Shown one piece after another: positions 21,351-30,253 of a stretch of DNA of 37,924 nucleotides (the first letter of the stretch is position 1; every line of letters begins with the position of its first letter). The stretch covers positions 1 to 37,924 of the forward strand of contig JAIVFJ010000461.1 in the NCBI GenBank assembly GCA_025765615.1, written 5' to 3'. The notes below the pieces were generated by a model. That model worked only from the letters and a program-made list of their open reading frames with translations, was not told the origin of the DNA and did no database searches. Source of the stretch: Zopfochytrium polystomum. Lineage: Eukaryota > Chytridiomycota > Chytridiomycetes > Chytridiales > Chytridiaceae. The position numbers were made by a program, and so were the translations under genes.

Positions 21351-24209
21351 TGTGCTGCTATGTGGGTGCACGGTAAAATTATCCCAGAATGTCTTATCGA
21401 TTCTGGCTCCAGTCACAATGTTGTGACTACCTCTTTTCTGAGTACTTTACCAAAAATACCTGTCATCCATCCCCCTTCTCGTCCTGTGATGAATAGAGGA
21501 ATTGGAGGACATGTACCAATTATCGGATATACTTATCTGAAAGTCAATTTTGGACAATCTGGTGCCAGTGGAAAATGGCTCCGTTTTTCAGTAATGCAGC
21601 AGTGTCCTAAACCTGTCATTATTGGAACTCCAACAATGCATGCTTTCAATGCAATCATTTCCTTCAAACACGAGGCGATTATGTGGGAGACCACTACGCC
21701 GCGTGGGGAAGACTGCTGGTTTAAGACCCAGTTACTGTACTACTTGCGTAGTTCTGAGTCTATGCAGGCTGAAGCAGTACCAAGCGACATAATTGATCTT
21801 GTTGTCGCAGAAAAGACTGTTCTTGACCCAAAATGCAGCCATTCGGTGAAAGTATGTCTACGCCAACCACTCCATTTCAAAGAATCAACTGTACATGCTG
21901 TACCTGTTGGCTCATTAATGGATAGCCAGATACATTTCCCTGGATCTATATTTACAGCTGCTGACCTTCATAACGAAGATGGTAGTCCAAAGGTTTTTAA
22001 GATCCCATTATTGAATCTGCGCGATAGGGCAGTTTCTTTGAAAAAAGGTACCTGTGTTGCCCACCTTATTGATGTACCACCAGACCCAGAGTCTTACATC
22101 ATTGACGTGCCTGACACACTTCATGAGGAACCTGAACAGCTTTTGACAATGGCAAATATTGCCTACTGTCATAACCCAACAGACACGGAATCCTTCCTTT
22201 CTGCTCTCGATGATGTAGATCACATGGAAACATCCTTTTATCCCCGTTTCCCTGAAGCTGGAAAAGGATATACCACGCAGGGCTCAACTGAGACCTTCCC
22301 TGATACCATTGTACCGCCCTCTTATGATGAGATGGCTGAAATAGAACGCATTTTCTCTTCAGATGCAGAAGAAACACTTGCGAATGAAGACGACATTGAA
22401 GCTGTAGCTGCACCTGTAGCTGATATGCCTCGTCGCAACACAACGCAAGGAGATAAATTAGAATATCTCCCACCTGAGTCCCAGATGACTGATGATGAGA
22501 TCTGGGCCAAATTGAGGACAGAGCATATCACTAAAGCTTTTGGCGAAGATGTTGTTGCTCGCCTGAAAGAATTAGTATATCGCTATATTAACATCTTCCG
22601 ACCTGGTAAAATTACTGGCAAGAAGTTCCCACCACCGCACACTATCGAACTCCAAGAAGGTGCGCGGATTCCTGCAAGCAACCCTTATCCTGAGGGCCTT
22701 GGCAGAACTGAAGTGTTACGTGAACACATCCAAAAAATGAAGGAAGCTAACGTGATTCGCGAAAGCAAATCTCCGTTTGCTGCTCCTGTTGTCTTAGCAA
22801 AGAAACCTGATGGCTCTTGGCGTTTCTGTGCTGACTTTCGTAAAGTGAACGAAATCACCATCAAAGACCGTTATCCCCTCCCGCGAATAGAGGAAGTCTT
22901 TGATGCAATAAGCAACAAATACGTGTTTAGCGCTATGGATTTACTTAGTGGATTCTGGCAAATTCCTGTTGCTGAGGAAGATCGTCATAAGACTGCTTTT
23001 ATCTCCTCGCAAGGACTTCACGAGTTCAATGTAATGCCGTTTGGACTTTGTAACAGCCCTCCGACCTTTCAGAGAGCAATGGATCACGTTCTTGCTGGAA
23101 TTAAGTGGTTGTACTGTATGGTTTATGTTGATGATGTGGTAGTTTACTCAAACTCCGTCGATGAACATTTCATACATCTTGAGAGCGTTTTCTCCCGCTT
23201 CAGCGAATACAACCTTAAGCTGAAACCCTCCAAGTGTAATCTGTTTCACCTGGACCTTCCATTCCTTGGACATCGCATTTCCAAGGAAGGACTGCGCAAA
23301 GACCCCTCAAAGACTGTTAGCCTGGATGAATACCCCGCGCCGCGAACATTGAACCAGCTGCAACAGTTTCTTGGCTTTGCGAACTACTTCAAGCGATTTA
23401 TTCAGAATTTCTCTGAGAAAGCCAAACCGCTGTACAACCTTCTTTCTGGAAAGAACCCTTTCCTTTGGGGCCAATTTCAGGAAGAAGCTTTCAACAACCT
23501 ACGACACGAGCTGAAACGCGATATCGTACTTGTGACACCCGGTCCCAACGACAAGCTGCTTATTGAGTGTGATGCCTCTGGTTACGCCCTTGGCGCTGCG
23601 CTCTATGTCGTTGACCCTGACGACCCACACAACCGTGAGAAAAGGAAACCCGTTGGATTTGCCTCGAGAGTTCTGAGTGATGCAGAAACTCGCTATTGGA
23701 CTCACGACCGTGAAGGACTTGCCATTGTTTGGGCTGTCGACACGTTTGAACGATACATCTTCAACCGCTCCGTGATTATTGAAACTGATCACGCTCCGCT
23801 CATCCAGTTGTTTAAGAAAGGACCTCTGACTGGTCGCTTTGCACGATGGGCTTATGCACTTTCTGACTATGACATTGAACTTGTTCATGTGTCAGGCAAA
23901 CAGAATGTTGTTGCTGACGCCCTTTCACGTGTTCTTATTGGATCTGCTGCAATGAAAGGAAAGCGCCTCGTTTTCACTGATGAAGCCGCTACACAGACAG
24001 AAATGTCTCCCACCAAACCTGCAGCCTCCCCTGATGAGACAACATCAGGCAGAGATGCAGCGAAAAAAGAGGTAGCTGATGCTACTGATGAAGATTTCGG
24101 ATACAAATCAATAGACTGTACTCCGAGGATTCTGACCCTGAGAGCAACGCGTTGGAATCTGAAAATGCAGACCAACCACTACGTGAAGTATCTCTCTTTG
24201 ACCCTGTGA
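21288..24209 (+). CDS. pol: Pol part 1: aspartic protease, reverse transcriptase, RNase H
   Basis: One uninterrupted frame. Protease: catalytic CLIDSGSSHNVV with Asp at 21399 (DSG motif of retropepsins) and a downstream PVIIGTPTM (the family's IIG). A spacer of about 300 residues, rich in Asp/Glu, follows. Ty3 RT: SPFAAPVVLAKKPDGSWRFC, then DFRKVNEIT, LPRIEEVFD, FSAMDLLSGFWQIPV, FNVMPFGLCNSPPTFQRAM and the catalytic YVDD at 23124-23135; the thumb LPFLGHRISKEGL follows. RNase H: LIECDASGYALGAALY (first Asp), REGLAIVWA (Glu), ETDHAPL (Asp) and the terminal NVVADALSR. All catalytic residues are present. The real protein enters this frame at about 21350, not at the first codon. The C-terminal 90 residues are disordered; the frame ends at 24209 but the protein continues by a frame change between 24093 and 24209 into the endonuclease. 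Confidence 0.95.
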   Translation: MLSQSILSLTLLLTKKFQPLPCAAMWVHGKIIPECLIDSGSSHNVVTTSFLSTLPKIPVIHPPSRPVMNRGIGGHVPIIGYTYLKVNFGQSGASGKWLRFSVMQQCPKPVIIGTPTMHAFNAIISFKHEAIMWETTTPRGEDCWFKTQLLYYLRSSESMQAEAVPSDIIDLVVAEKTVLDPKCSHSVKVCLRQPLHFKESTVHAVPVGSLMDSQIHFPGSIFTAADLHNEDGSPKVFKIPLLNLRDRAVSLKKGTCVAHLIDVPPDPESYIIDVPDTLHEEPEQLLTMANIAYCHNPTDTESFLSALDDVDHMETSFYPRFPEAGKGYTTQGSTETFPDTIVPPSYDEMAEIERIFSSDAEETLANEDDIEAVAAPVADMPRRNTTQGDKLEYLPPESQMTDDEIWAKLRTEHITKAFGEDVVARLKELVYRYINIFRPGKITGKKFPPPHTIELQEGARIPASNPYPEGLGRTEVLREHIQKMKEANVIRESKSPFAAPVVLAKKPDGSWRFCADFRKVNEITIKDRYPLPRIEEVFDAISNKYVFSAMDLLSGFWQIPVAEEDRHKTAFISSQGLHEFNVMPFGLCNSPPTFQRAMDHVLAGIKWLYCMVYVDDVVVYSNSVDEHFIHLESVFSRFSEYNLKLKPSKCNLFHLDLPFLGHRISKEGLRKDPSKTVSLDEYPAPRTLNQLQQFLGFANYFKRFIQNFSEKAKPLYNLLSGKNPFLWGQFQEEAFNNLRHELKRDIVLVTPGPNDKLLIECDASGYALGAALYVVDPDDPHNREKRKPVGFASRVLSDAETRYWTHDREGLAIVWAVDTFERYIFNRSVIIETDHAPLIQLFKKGPLTGRFARWAYALSDYDIELVHVSGKQNVVADALSRVLIGSAAMKGKRLVFTDEAATQTEMSPTKPAASPDETTSGRDAAKKEVADATDEDFGYKSIDCTPRILTLRATRWNLKMQTNHYVKYLSLTL

Positions 24210-25651
24210 TCCGGAAAGATATACTTCGCCACCATCTTATACGACAGCGCGAGCCTGCTGCTGTAGAAGTGTACGAACGACCTAAATGGACTCCTACCTT
24301 TAACATTTCCTCCTGGAATGTTAATGGTTTGTACTCCTGGCTTAGGGTCGCTCACAAATCTGGTGTCGACTTTGCACAACAAACCGACCCAGCTAAGCGA
24401 TTTGAGGACTTCCTCAATTCCCAATCCTCTTGTATTGTTTGTCTGCAAGAGACGCGTCTTGGTGTAAAACGCCAGAAACTTGTTGATGAGTTATGCCAGA
24501 TTGAAGGATGGAAGTGCTTACTTTGTGATCCTCGAACTGGGAATAACGGCGTTGCAACCTTCTACCGTTCTGAGCTGAACGGCAGAGAATTCACCTTTTT
24601 GGGAGACCCTCAACACACCAAAGAAGGACGTGTTGTTGTTCTACTTGTCGGACCTTTTGCAATCCTGAATGTCTACGCTCCCAGTAGCTTCGCTGATGAA
24701 ACTGGTTCCCGACAACCTTACAAGATGAACTTCCTTGAAGACATCCTGCAAAACTGTTCAGCCCTCCGTACACAAGGATTTATAGTCATTGTTGCTGGAG
24801 ATATGAACATCGCGCATACTGACTTAGACGTTGACCACTCCCTTCGCCTCCGCCTGAAGAGAGAGCATGCGACCTTCCCTGGCCTCTTAGAGAGTGAGAG
24901 ACAGTGGTTTGACAGATTCTTAGCATCTGGCTATGTCGACGCATTCCGACACACTTTCCCTTCTTCCCATGGACTGACTTGGACCATGAAGTCCTCGTGC
25001 TCTGGCGAATGGATCCCTCTGCTGAGAGTAGACTACTTCCTTGTGAGTAACGATATTGACCCCTCACAGTACAGTGTCCAAATTCACACAGAACACCCCT
25101 CGTTTGATGGCCTTGCCATAAGCGACCATTATCGTATTGAACTGCTCACAGACCTTGGAGATCTTGTCCCTGCTGCTCCAACTGAGCAAGAAATTGCCGG
25201 TGCAGTTTCACCACTCGATACGACCACTGTAGCACCTATTGAGGATAGCACGCCTGCTGTCGACACAAATGCTGCACTTGAGAGCTTCCCATCTGAGGTT
25301 CAGATTTTAGATAACCCACGCGCACTGAGTTATCTTCAAAACAAAGACCCTTACTTTGGACCTATCCTTCGTTTTAGGAGAGATGGCACTCTTCCTGAAG
25401 GTGTTACCTGTCGTACTATGACTACACGCGCAGCTATGATGGTGATACGACACGGAGTGCTCCACGCTGTGAGAGACTCCTACTCTTTCATGATGAAGAG
25501 AGCCCCACTACGACTTGCTGTATGCATCCCAGACAATTTGAGGAGAAATGTCCTTAAACTTGTCCATGACGACCTCCTTTCCGGACACCTTGGTGCCAGG
25601 AAAGTGTTCGATAACCTAGCTGAACGGTTCTACTTGGCCAACAATGGGTAG
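24093..25651 (+). CDS. Pol part 2: ExoIII/APE1-type AP endonuclease domain followed by integrase zinc finger
   Basis: The frame first reads an acidic linker, then an endonuclease/exonuclease/phosphatase (EEP) fold at 24299-25147. Motifs in order: SSWNVNGLYSWLR, CIVCLQETRLG (metal-binding Glu), NNGVATFYR, LNVYAPSS (active-site Tyr), VAGDMNIAHTDLD (Asp and Asn), GLTWTMKSS, LLRVDYFLVS (Asp) and ISDHYRIEL (Asp-His pair). Each corresponds to a conserved catalytic position of exonuclease III/APE1; GDMNIAHTDLD and RVDYFLVS point to the cellular repair type over the LINE type. The role in the family is incision at abasic sites in DNA. A Thr/Pro/Ala linker (25150-25310) leads to the integrase N-terminal zinc finger, with HDDLLSGHLG visible at about 25565. 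The frame ends at TAG 25649-25651; one extra T near 25636 accounts for it. Function in this element is unknown; target nicking or cDNA processing are guesses. Confidence 0.9.
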
Positions 25652-26277
25652 AGACCTTCGCAACCATATTGCGAGTTGCGACACTTGTCAGAAAAGCAAA
25701 CCTGTGCCATCCCGTCCTGGAGTTCTGCACCCTGTCCCCATTGGTATGTATCCCTGGGAACGAGTGGCTGTTGACTTTGCAGGACCCTTCAAAAAGACTC
25801 CTGAAGGCTACCACTACATTATGGTTGTGATGGATTACTTCACCCGCTGGATTGAAGCAGTCCCCTGTCACTGACATCTCCGCAGAAACTGCTGCACGCT
25901 CTTTAGTAGAACAAGTGTTCTGCAGACATGGAGTTCCTGTGTTCCTTCACTCTGACAGAGGACAGCCCTTCTCTAGTGAATTGTTTGCTGCTCTGTGCAA
26001 AGCACTTGGAACCAAGAAAACCTTCTCGTCGCCACGGTGGCCTCGAGCAAACGGTGCTGTAGAACGCTCCATTAAGAGTTTGAAGACTATGATTAGGTCT
26101 TTCATTGACCAGACGACTCATGACGACTGGCCTTCTGTACTCCCATACATTCTGTTTGCAGTACAGAACGCACGTTCACCCGCTGACTGGAGAAACCCCG
26201 TTTTTCCTGATGCATGGACGCGATTGCCGACTGCCCTATTGATATGTTCTCTGGAGTTGACAGAGAAGACCCTCTAA
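25644..26277 (+). CDS. Pol part 3: integrase zinc finger end and catalytic core
   Basis: 25644-25860 completes the zinc finger (CDTCQKSK) and gives the first catalytic Asp in WERVAVDFAGPF (25773). A one-base excess in the C4 run near 25862 moves the reading to the next frame, with HSDRGQPF (second Asp, 25954) and NGAVERSIKSL (Glu, 26062), an exact D-X35-E spacing. This is the DDE integrase of Ty3/gypsy, which inserts the cDNA. A further extra base near 26190 shifts into TGETPFFLMHGRDCRLP, the standard post-core motif, which ends within 50 bp at another one-base excess. Catalytic residues are all present, but the copy cannot make the domain without resolving these shifts. Confidence 0.9.
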
Positions 26278-26822
26278 GTGAAGAGGAAAAAGCTCTTTAC
26301 CCCTCTGATGACGAGGATGAAGAGCCCAACACGCAAACTTTGTTGTTGGATGATGACATGTTTCCTGCCCTAAGTCTCGATTGCGAGCCTCAGAGCCCCA
26401 TTCTTGATGAACTTGAGACGCTTACAACAAAGGCTGTGTACCCGAAGAAAGCACTACCCCTCTTTTCCAAAGATCCAGTGCCTCCTTCCCCACAACTCCG
26501 GATTGTGTTTTTGAGAACAACCAATCCGAGGCTCACATTGCGACAGTATCTGCCAATGAAACTCTGGCCCTTCCCAACAGAATATCCTATTCATGAAGTG
26601 CTCAGCGAGTTTATCTTCAGATACTCCATTGATGTGCTTTACATCTTTCATGAACGACCTCCTGCGATTGCAGGTCGACGACCTGAACATCTAAAGTTCC
26701 CCCCCTTCCTCCGAAGTTCTCTGAACCCCGGTGGAATGACAACAGCTTTGGTTGCGTCACAAGTTTTTACCGACCGTTCTGCCTGTTACGTGTATGGGCC
26801 CCGCAACCTCATCTGTCCCTGA
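26238..26822 (+). CDS. Unknown insertion between integrase core and C-terminal domain
   Basis: Continues the integrase reading after the motif CPIDMFSGVDRED. About 190 residues: an acidic segment (LYPSDDEDEEPN), then a more ordered part (LRIVFLRTTNPRLTLRQYLP, FRYSIDVLYIFHERPPAI). I recognise no family. In ordinary Ty3 integrases the C-terminal domain follows the core within a few tens of residues, so this is extra sequence. Ends at TGA 26820-26822 after CCC; removing one C continues into the next frame. Confidence 0.55.
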   Translation: MDMFSGVDREDPLSEEEKALYPSDDEDEEPNTQTLLLDDDMFPALSLDCEPQSPILDELETLTTKAVYPKKALPLFSKDPVPPSPQLRIVFLRTTNPRLTLRQYLPMKLWPFPTEYPIHEVLSEFIFRYSIDVLYIFHERPPAIAGRRPEHLKFPPFLRSSLNPGGMTTALVASQVFTDRSACYVYGPRNLICP

Positions 26823-27444
26823 GCACTTGTTTAAACCAGCTCTAGCCTGTGAGCACACTCGCGGACTCACTGTTCTGTCCAGAAATGGAGAGATTTCATA
26901 TGTTTATGCAGACAAAACAGGACACCAAGTCACCCTTAACCTGTTCAAGCCGCCCTTGCTGGCGACACTAGCGCCCTCTCTCCCACTTTGGGCTGGAACC
27001 TCTGCGCCGCTCCTGTTTGAACTCCCTTCAACAGACCCAGAAGAATCGATGAATTCAGAACTCATTCTGACGGAGCCTTATGTGGCTGAAGTTGTTGACA
27101 AACTTGCTGCTGCACAGAAGATTGTCATGACACGTGCAAAGGACCATCAAAACCTTTTGCATCAAGTCTCCCTTGATAAGGATAAAGAGGCGCATAAAAT
27201 TCAACTTGGACAAAGAGCATGGCTTTCTGTCCCTCTTGATAACCCTGGCAAACTTAACGACAAGAACCGCTCGCTCATGTTCCGTTGGGTTGGCCCTGTG
27301 CGAGTCATTGCGATAACTGGCAAGGACTCCGAAGCTCAATATACGATTGTTGAAGCATTCCCTGGAAACCAGATTGTTACCAGGACTGTGCATGTCTCAC
27401 GACTGCGACCTTACACAGAACGCGCTCCTGCTGACTCCTGCTGA
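26820..27444 (+). CDS. Integrase C-terminal part with GPY/F-like module
   Basis: Read in the frame 26752-27444 from EHLFKPALACEH. The first 70 residues extend the unknown insertion. Then a helical segment (LTEPYVAEVVDKLAAAQKIV) matches the usual helical linker after the Ty3 integrase core, and GQRAWLSVPL...MFRWVGPVRVIAI...VHVSRLRPY (27208-27414) matches the GPY/F module of Ty3/gypsy integrases, where the final H-V-S-x-L-R-P-Y is typical. Terminates at 27444, where one or two one-base excesses lead to the chromodomain segment. Confidence 0.75.
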
Positions 27445-27467
27445 AGAAGCTGCAGAGCCTTGCTGGT

Positions 27468-27984
27468 GTAACTTATGATGAAGAACTTGAACAATGGCGT
27501 ACCGCTAAGAAGCGTCATCGCCAACCGTCTTCCAAAACCACAATGGCTCCTGGAATTCATCCTGAGTTTGTTAGGCGATACTTTGAGCCTGAAGAGGATG
27601 AAGAAGACCCTGCCGATGTTGAATATCAAATCGAGCGAATCAAATCCCACACCTTTGATGGTGAGAAGTACATATATCTGACAAAGTGGCTCGGATATTC
27701 CTCCAAACACGATTGGAACCAGCTTGAGGAAGACTTACACCCGAAAGCTATCCACGATTACTGGGCTCTTGTGAAAGACAACGACCCAGATGAGTTCAAG
27801 AAACGCGAGGGATTCCTTGCAAAACAACCACCGAAGCGCACACGTGCCTCGACCACAAAAGGCAAAGAGCCTGCACCTGCTAGCGACTCCTGCCCCACTG
27901 GTGAGCTCCACCAAGCCCGCCACACCAATCCCACCTCCTGCACCTGGGACGCGACGAAGCGCCCGCCTGCAAAAAACCAAGTGA
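27468..27984 (+). CDS. Chromodomain at the end of pol
   Basis: Chromodomain at 27621-27776: EYQIERIKSH...YIYLTKWLGYSSKHDWNQLEEDL. Compared with HP1-type domains the aromatic cage residues are present at equivalent spacing (Tyr, then Trp 21 residues later, then Tyr after 3), with the WNQLEEDL helix start. In chromoviruses this domain directs integration toward methylated-histone chromatin. The tail in the frame open to 28049 looks unnatural; a one-base shift near 27890 gives a basic end GTRRSARLQK stopping at 27984, the usual ending in this family. Upstream 27468-27542 reads VTYDEELEQWRTAKKRHRQP as linker. Confidence 0.85.
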
Positions 27985-28044
27985 CCCTTGGACCTGCAAA
28001 CACGTTTGCACACACCTTTATTTTGTCGCATCTATGGCTGCGAG

Positions 28045-28060
28045 AATAAAAAAGAGGTAC
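28045..28060 (+). other. Polypurine-tract candidate before the 3' LTR
   Basis: AATAAAAAAGAGGTAC ends directly at the LTR start TGTGAGG. It is purine-rich except for the last TAC, an acceptable but imperfect plus-strand primer. Confidence 0.45.
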
Positions 28061-30252
28061 TGTGAGGACGACAGGCCGTCAAGCCTGTGACCTCAAATAA
28101 AAGAGTGTATACCCACTTTTTCACTGATAATTGTGAGGATTATCCACCCGTCTCGAAGCGCGTTATACACGCATTCGGCTTGGACTCTGCTGTATATATT
28201 ATTATTTTATTATTATTGGTTGTCCACATAAGCCACCGACTGACACTTGTTGTCGCGCCTGCGTCACCTGTCACTATTATTATTTGTGCCATTATTATTA
28301 TTATTATTCTGTACAATGGCTGCAGACCGAGTGACTCAGTGTCTGCTCAACTGCTGGCATAGGGCTTCCTTGCTCAGTGGTTAGAGCGCTCCCTTCAATT
28401 GGGAAGGTGCCAAGTTCGAGACATGCAGACTGTTGGGCTGCAAAGTCCATCATGTCCAGCTAATAACCCCTCACTTTTGGAATGACTAAGGACTGAACCA
28501 CTTCTGTGGGAGAAGTGCAAAGTCCAGATGCCCAGCTACCATGATGTAATGCCTCATATGAGTGGTATGAGAAGACAGGGCTTTTCTTTCTCTTTCTGTT
28601 GATGATTTTTACTTATTTTTCCAATTAGTATTTTCCTTTGTTTTGGCTCTTTTTCTTGTTTTATCTTTTATTTAGTTGTTTGTTTACTGTCTCTCTTTGT
28701 GTGTCTTCCTTTCTTTCTGTGGCTGTGGTGAGTGTCTTCTTGTCTGCACCAATCATTTCTTGCCAGTTCCTCCACCCCCCCCTCCACTCTGCTCTGGTGG
28801 CTGTCTGCCAAGAAATGGCCCCATGATTCTCTGAGCTGTCTCTCTTTGTTGATGGCTCAGCCCCATTTGGTGAATCACCCATCCATTCTGTTTTTACTGT
28901 TTTATTTATTGTTTTGTTGTTTTGTATGTGTTTTCCCTCCTTTTTCCTCTCCTCCCTGTGATTCCAACCCTCTCCTATTTAAACTGCTGCCCCCCCTTCT
29001 TGTTGACTGTGAGAACTGTACCTGAAGTCCCTTGCCTGCCCTTTTCTTCCTGACTGTGTGTATGAGCTGGGGGTGGCAGTCCCCTGGTGTGTGACAGGAG
29101 GTTGAAGTCCTCTTGGCCATCATGGCAGTGTGCTGGGTTCAATCCCCAGTGCACCTCACCATTCTGCATGCTGCTTAGGGTTGGACTGGGTAGGAGCCAC
29201 TTGGTGATGGAAGGATAGAGGGTAAATCTGTGGTGGTGCCTCTAGGTTCCTGTCAATACATCTAGTCAAATCCAGGTCTCTCAAGGTGATATGAATGAGC
29301 TGGCTGGTCAGGTAGCTGCTGCAGAAATGGTCTCTCAGGTATGCCCCCATCTCCCTGGTTGTTGGCTCCTGTGGCCTCTGGTGGGCCTGGTCTTCACTGG
29401 GTTCAGACCCTCTTTCTCTCAGATTAATGCCTGTGATGTCATGGTGTCCACACTTGTGTGTGGGAGTGGGTTTTAACCTTCCTTGCTTCTAAGATAGGGG
29501 ATTCCTCTGGCCTGGTGAGGCAGATGTCTGTGTCCTAGTAGGATGAAGCAAGAAGAGTCCCACTGTCTCCCACCCTGTGTGCCCCCTCCTTGGATTGAGT
29601 TGGAACCTCTCTTGGGAGTGAGACAAGATGTGTCTGGTTCTGTTAAGTGGAAAACAGTTCTGGTTTGATCCAACAGGCATCTCTGCACACTAATTGTTCC
29701 TTGTGTTTGCCCTTTGTGTCCAACCCCCTCCAACTTAGGGCTTGTCTTTGGCAGAGAGGGAGCTGGTGCTCCAAGGTGGTGGCTCCAACAGGTTGGGACC
29801 TGGCCACTTTCCTCCCCACTCTCTTGCCTTCCCCCTTGGCTTCTGCCTTGGGAAGGAGCTGGCACAGATTGGTTGGTGCTGCCTTAGGCGCCCCCTTTGT
29901 TGCCCTAAGTCTCATTCCTTACCGAGTGATTCGGTCCCTTTGGCTTTGCCATTGGGGTTTCTCTGTGTCTTGGACCAGAGGCATTTTGCACTTTCTTTTG
30001 TGATTGTGCCACCTTTGTCACACTTTTCTTATGTTTCCCTTTTAGATGTGTGATAACTGCTCTTTTTTGTGTTTAAAGAGTTTCTTTTGTGTTTGATGAT
30101 GGGCTTTAGTAGACTCCAAATACATTTTCCTGTCTGGTGACCCCTAGACACCTTCTTTTGCCCCTTTTCATTAGATAGGATTGGTATTTAGGCCATTGCT
30201 CTATTTCCACCTCCAGCCCAGGGTGAGGAGATTTAGAGAGCACAGTCTCACA
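28061..30252 (+). repeat. Complete 3' LTR of the Ty3/gypsy element (2192 bp)
   Basis: Begins TGTGAGGACGACAGG and ends CAGTCTCACA, with inverted terminal hexamers. It contains an AATAAA near 28096, ATT/TTA trinucleotide tracts (about 28199-28310), a tRNA-like module at 28362-28423 and a second at about 29090-29155. It is at the long end for Ty3 LTRs. Full-length match to 9862-12048 on the opposite strand and partial match to 12056-13879. Confidence 0.88.
28362..28423 (+). other. tRNA-like module in LTR (anticodon-loop CAA)
   Basis: D-arm GCTC-AGTGGTTA-GAGC (A-box-like TTGCTCAGTGG), anticodon arm CTCCC-TTCAATT-GGGAA with CAA in the anticodon position, then AGTTCGAGA resembling a degraded B box. 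T-arm and acceptor do not pair. The same module is inverted at about 11686-11747 and 30254-30315. A pol III internal promoter relic or captured tRNA; unlikely to be a functional tRNA. Confidence 0.5.
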
Positions 30253-30253
30253 G

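Larger units (their letters stand above)
12056..30252 (+). mobile_element. Giant Ty3/gypsy chromovirus-like retrotransposon carrying an AP endonuclease domain
   Basis: Bounded by a 5' LTR lacking its first 363 bp (12056-13879) and a complete 3' LTR (28061-30252); the interior is about 14.2 kb. Order of domains: ORF1 - gag (CCHC) - protease - RT - RNase H - ExoIII/APE1-like endonuclease - integrase - unknown insertion - GPY/F-like - chromodomain - purine tract - LTR. RT, RNase H, integrase before the C-terminal chromodomain is the chromovirus order of Metaviridae; the endonuclease between RNase H and integrase is not part of that plan. About twelve frame changes mean this copy, as given, cannot encode one continuous gag-pol. 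Confidence 0.9.

Noticed and set aside
24055..24075. A-rich slippery site (GCGAAAAAAGAG) for -1 frameshifting before the endonuclease
   Set aside because: The -1 frame downstream of this site meets a TGA at about 24090, so the shift must occur later (24093-24209), where I see no classical heptamer.
28369..28436. Functional tRNA-Leu(CAA) gene in the LTR
   Set aside because: Acceptor and T stems do not pair and the B box is degraded; kept only as a tRNA-like relic.
29473..29865. A 130-codon minus-strand frame in the LTR, also present at 10248-10640 and 13099-13491
   Set aside because: Its conservation is explained by the LTR copies being near-identical; there is no recognisable domain and no third-position substitution pattern that I can show.
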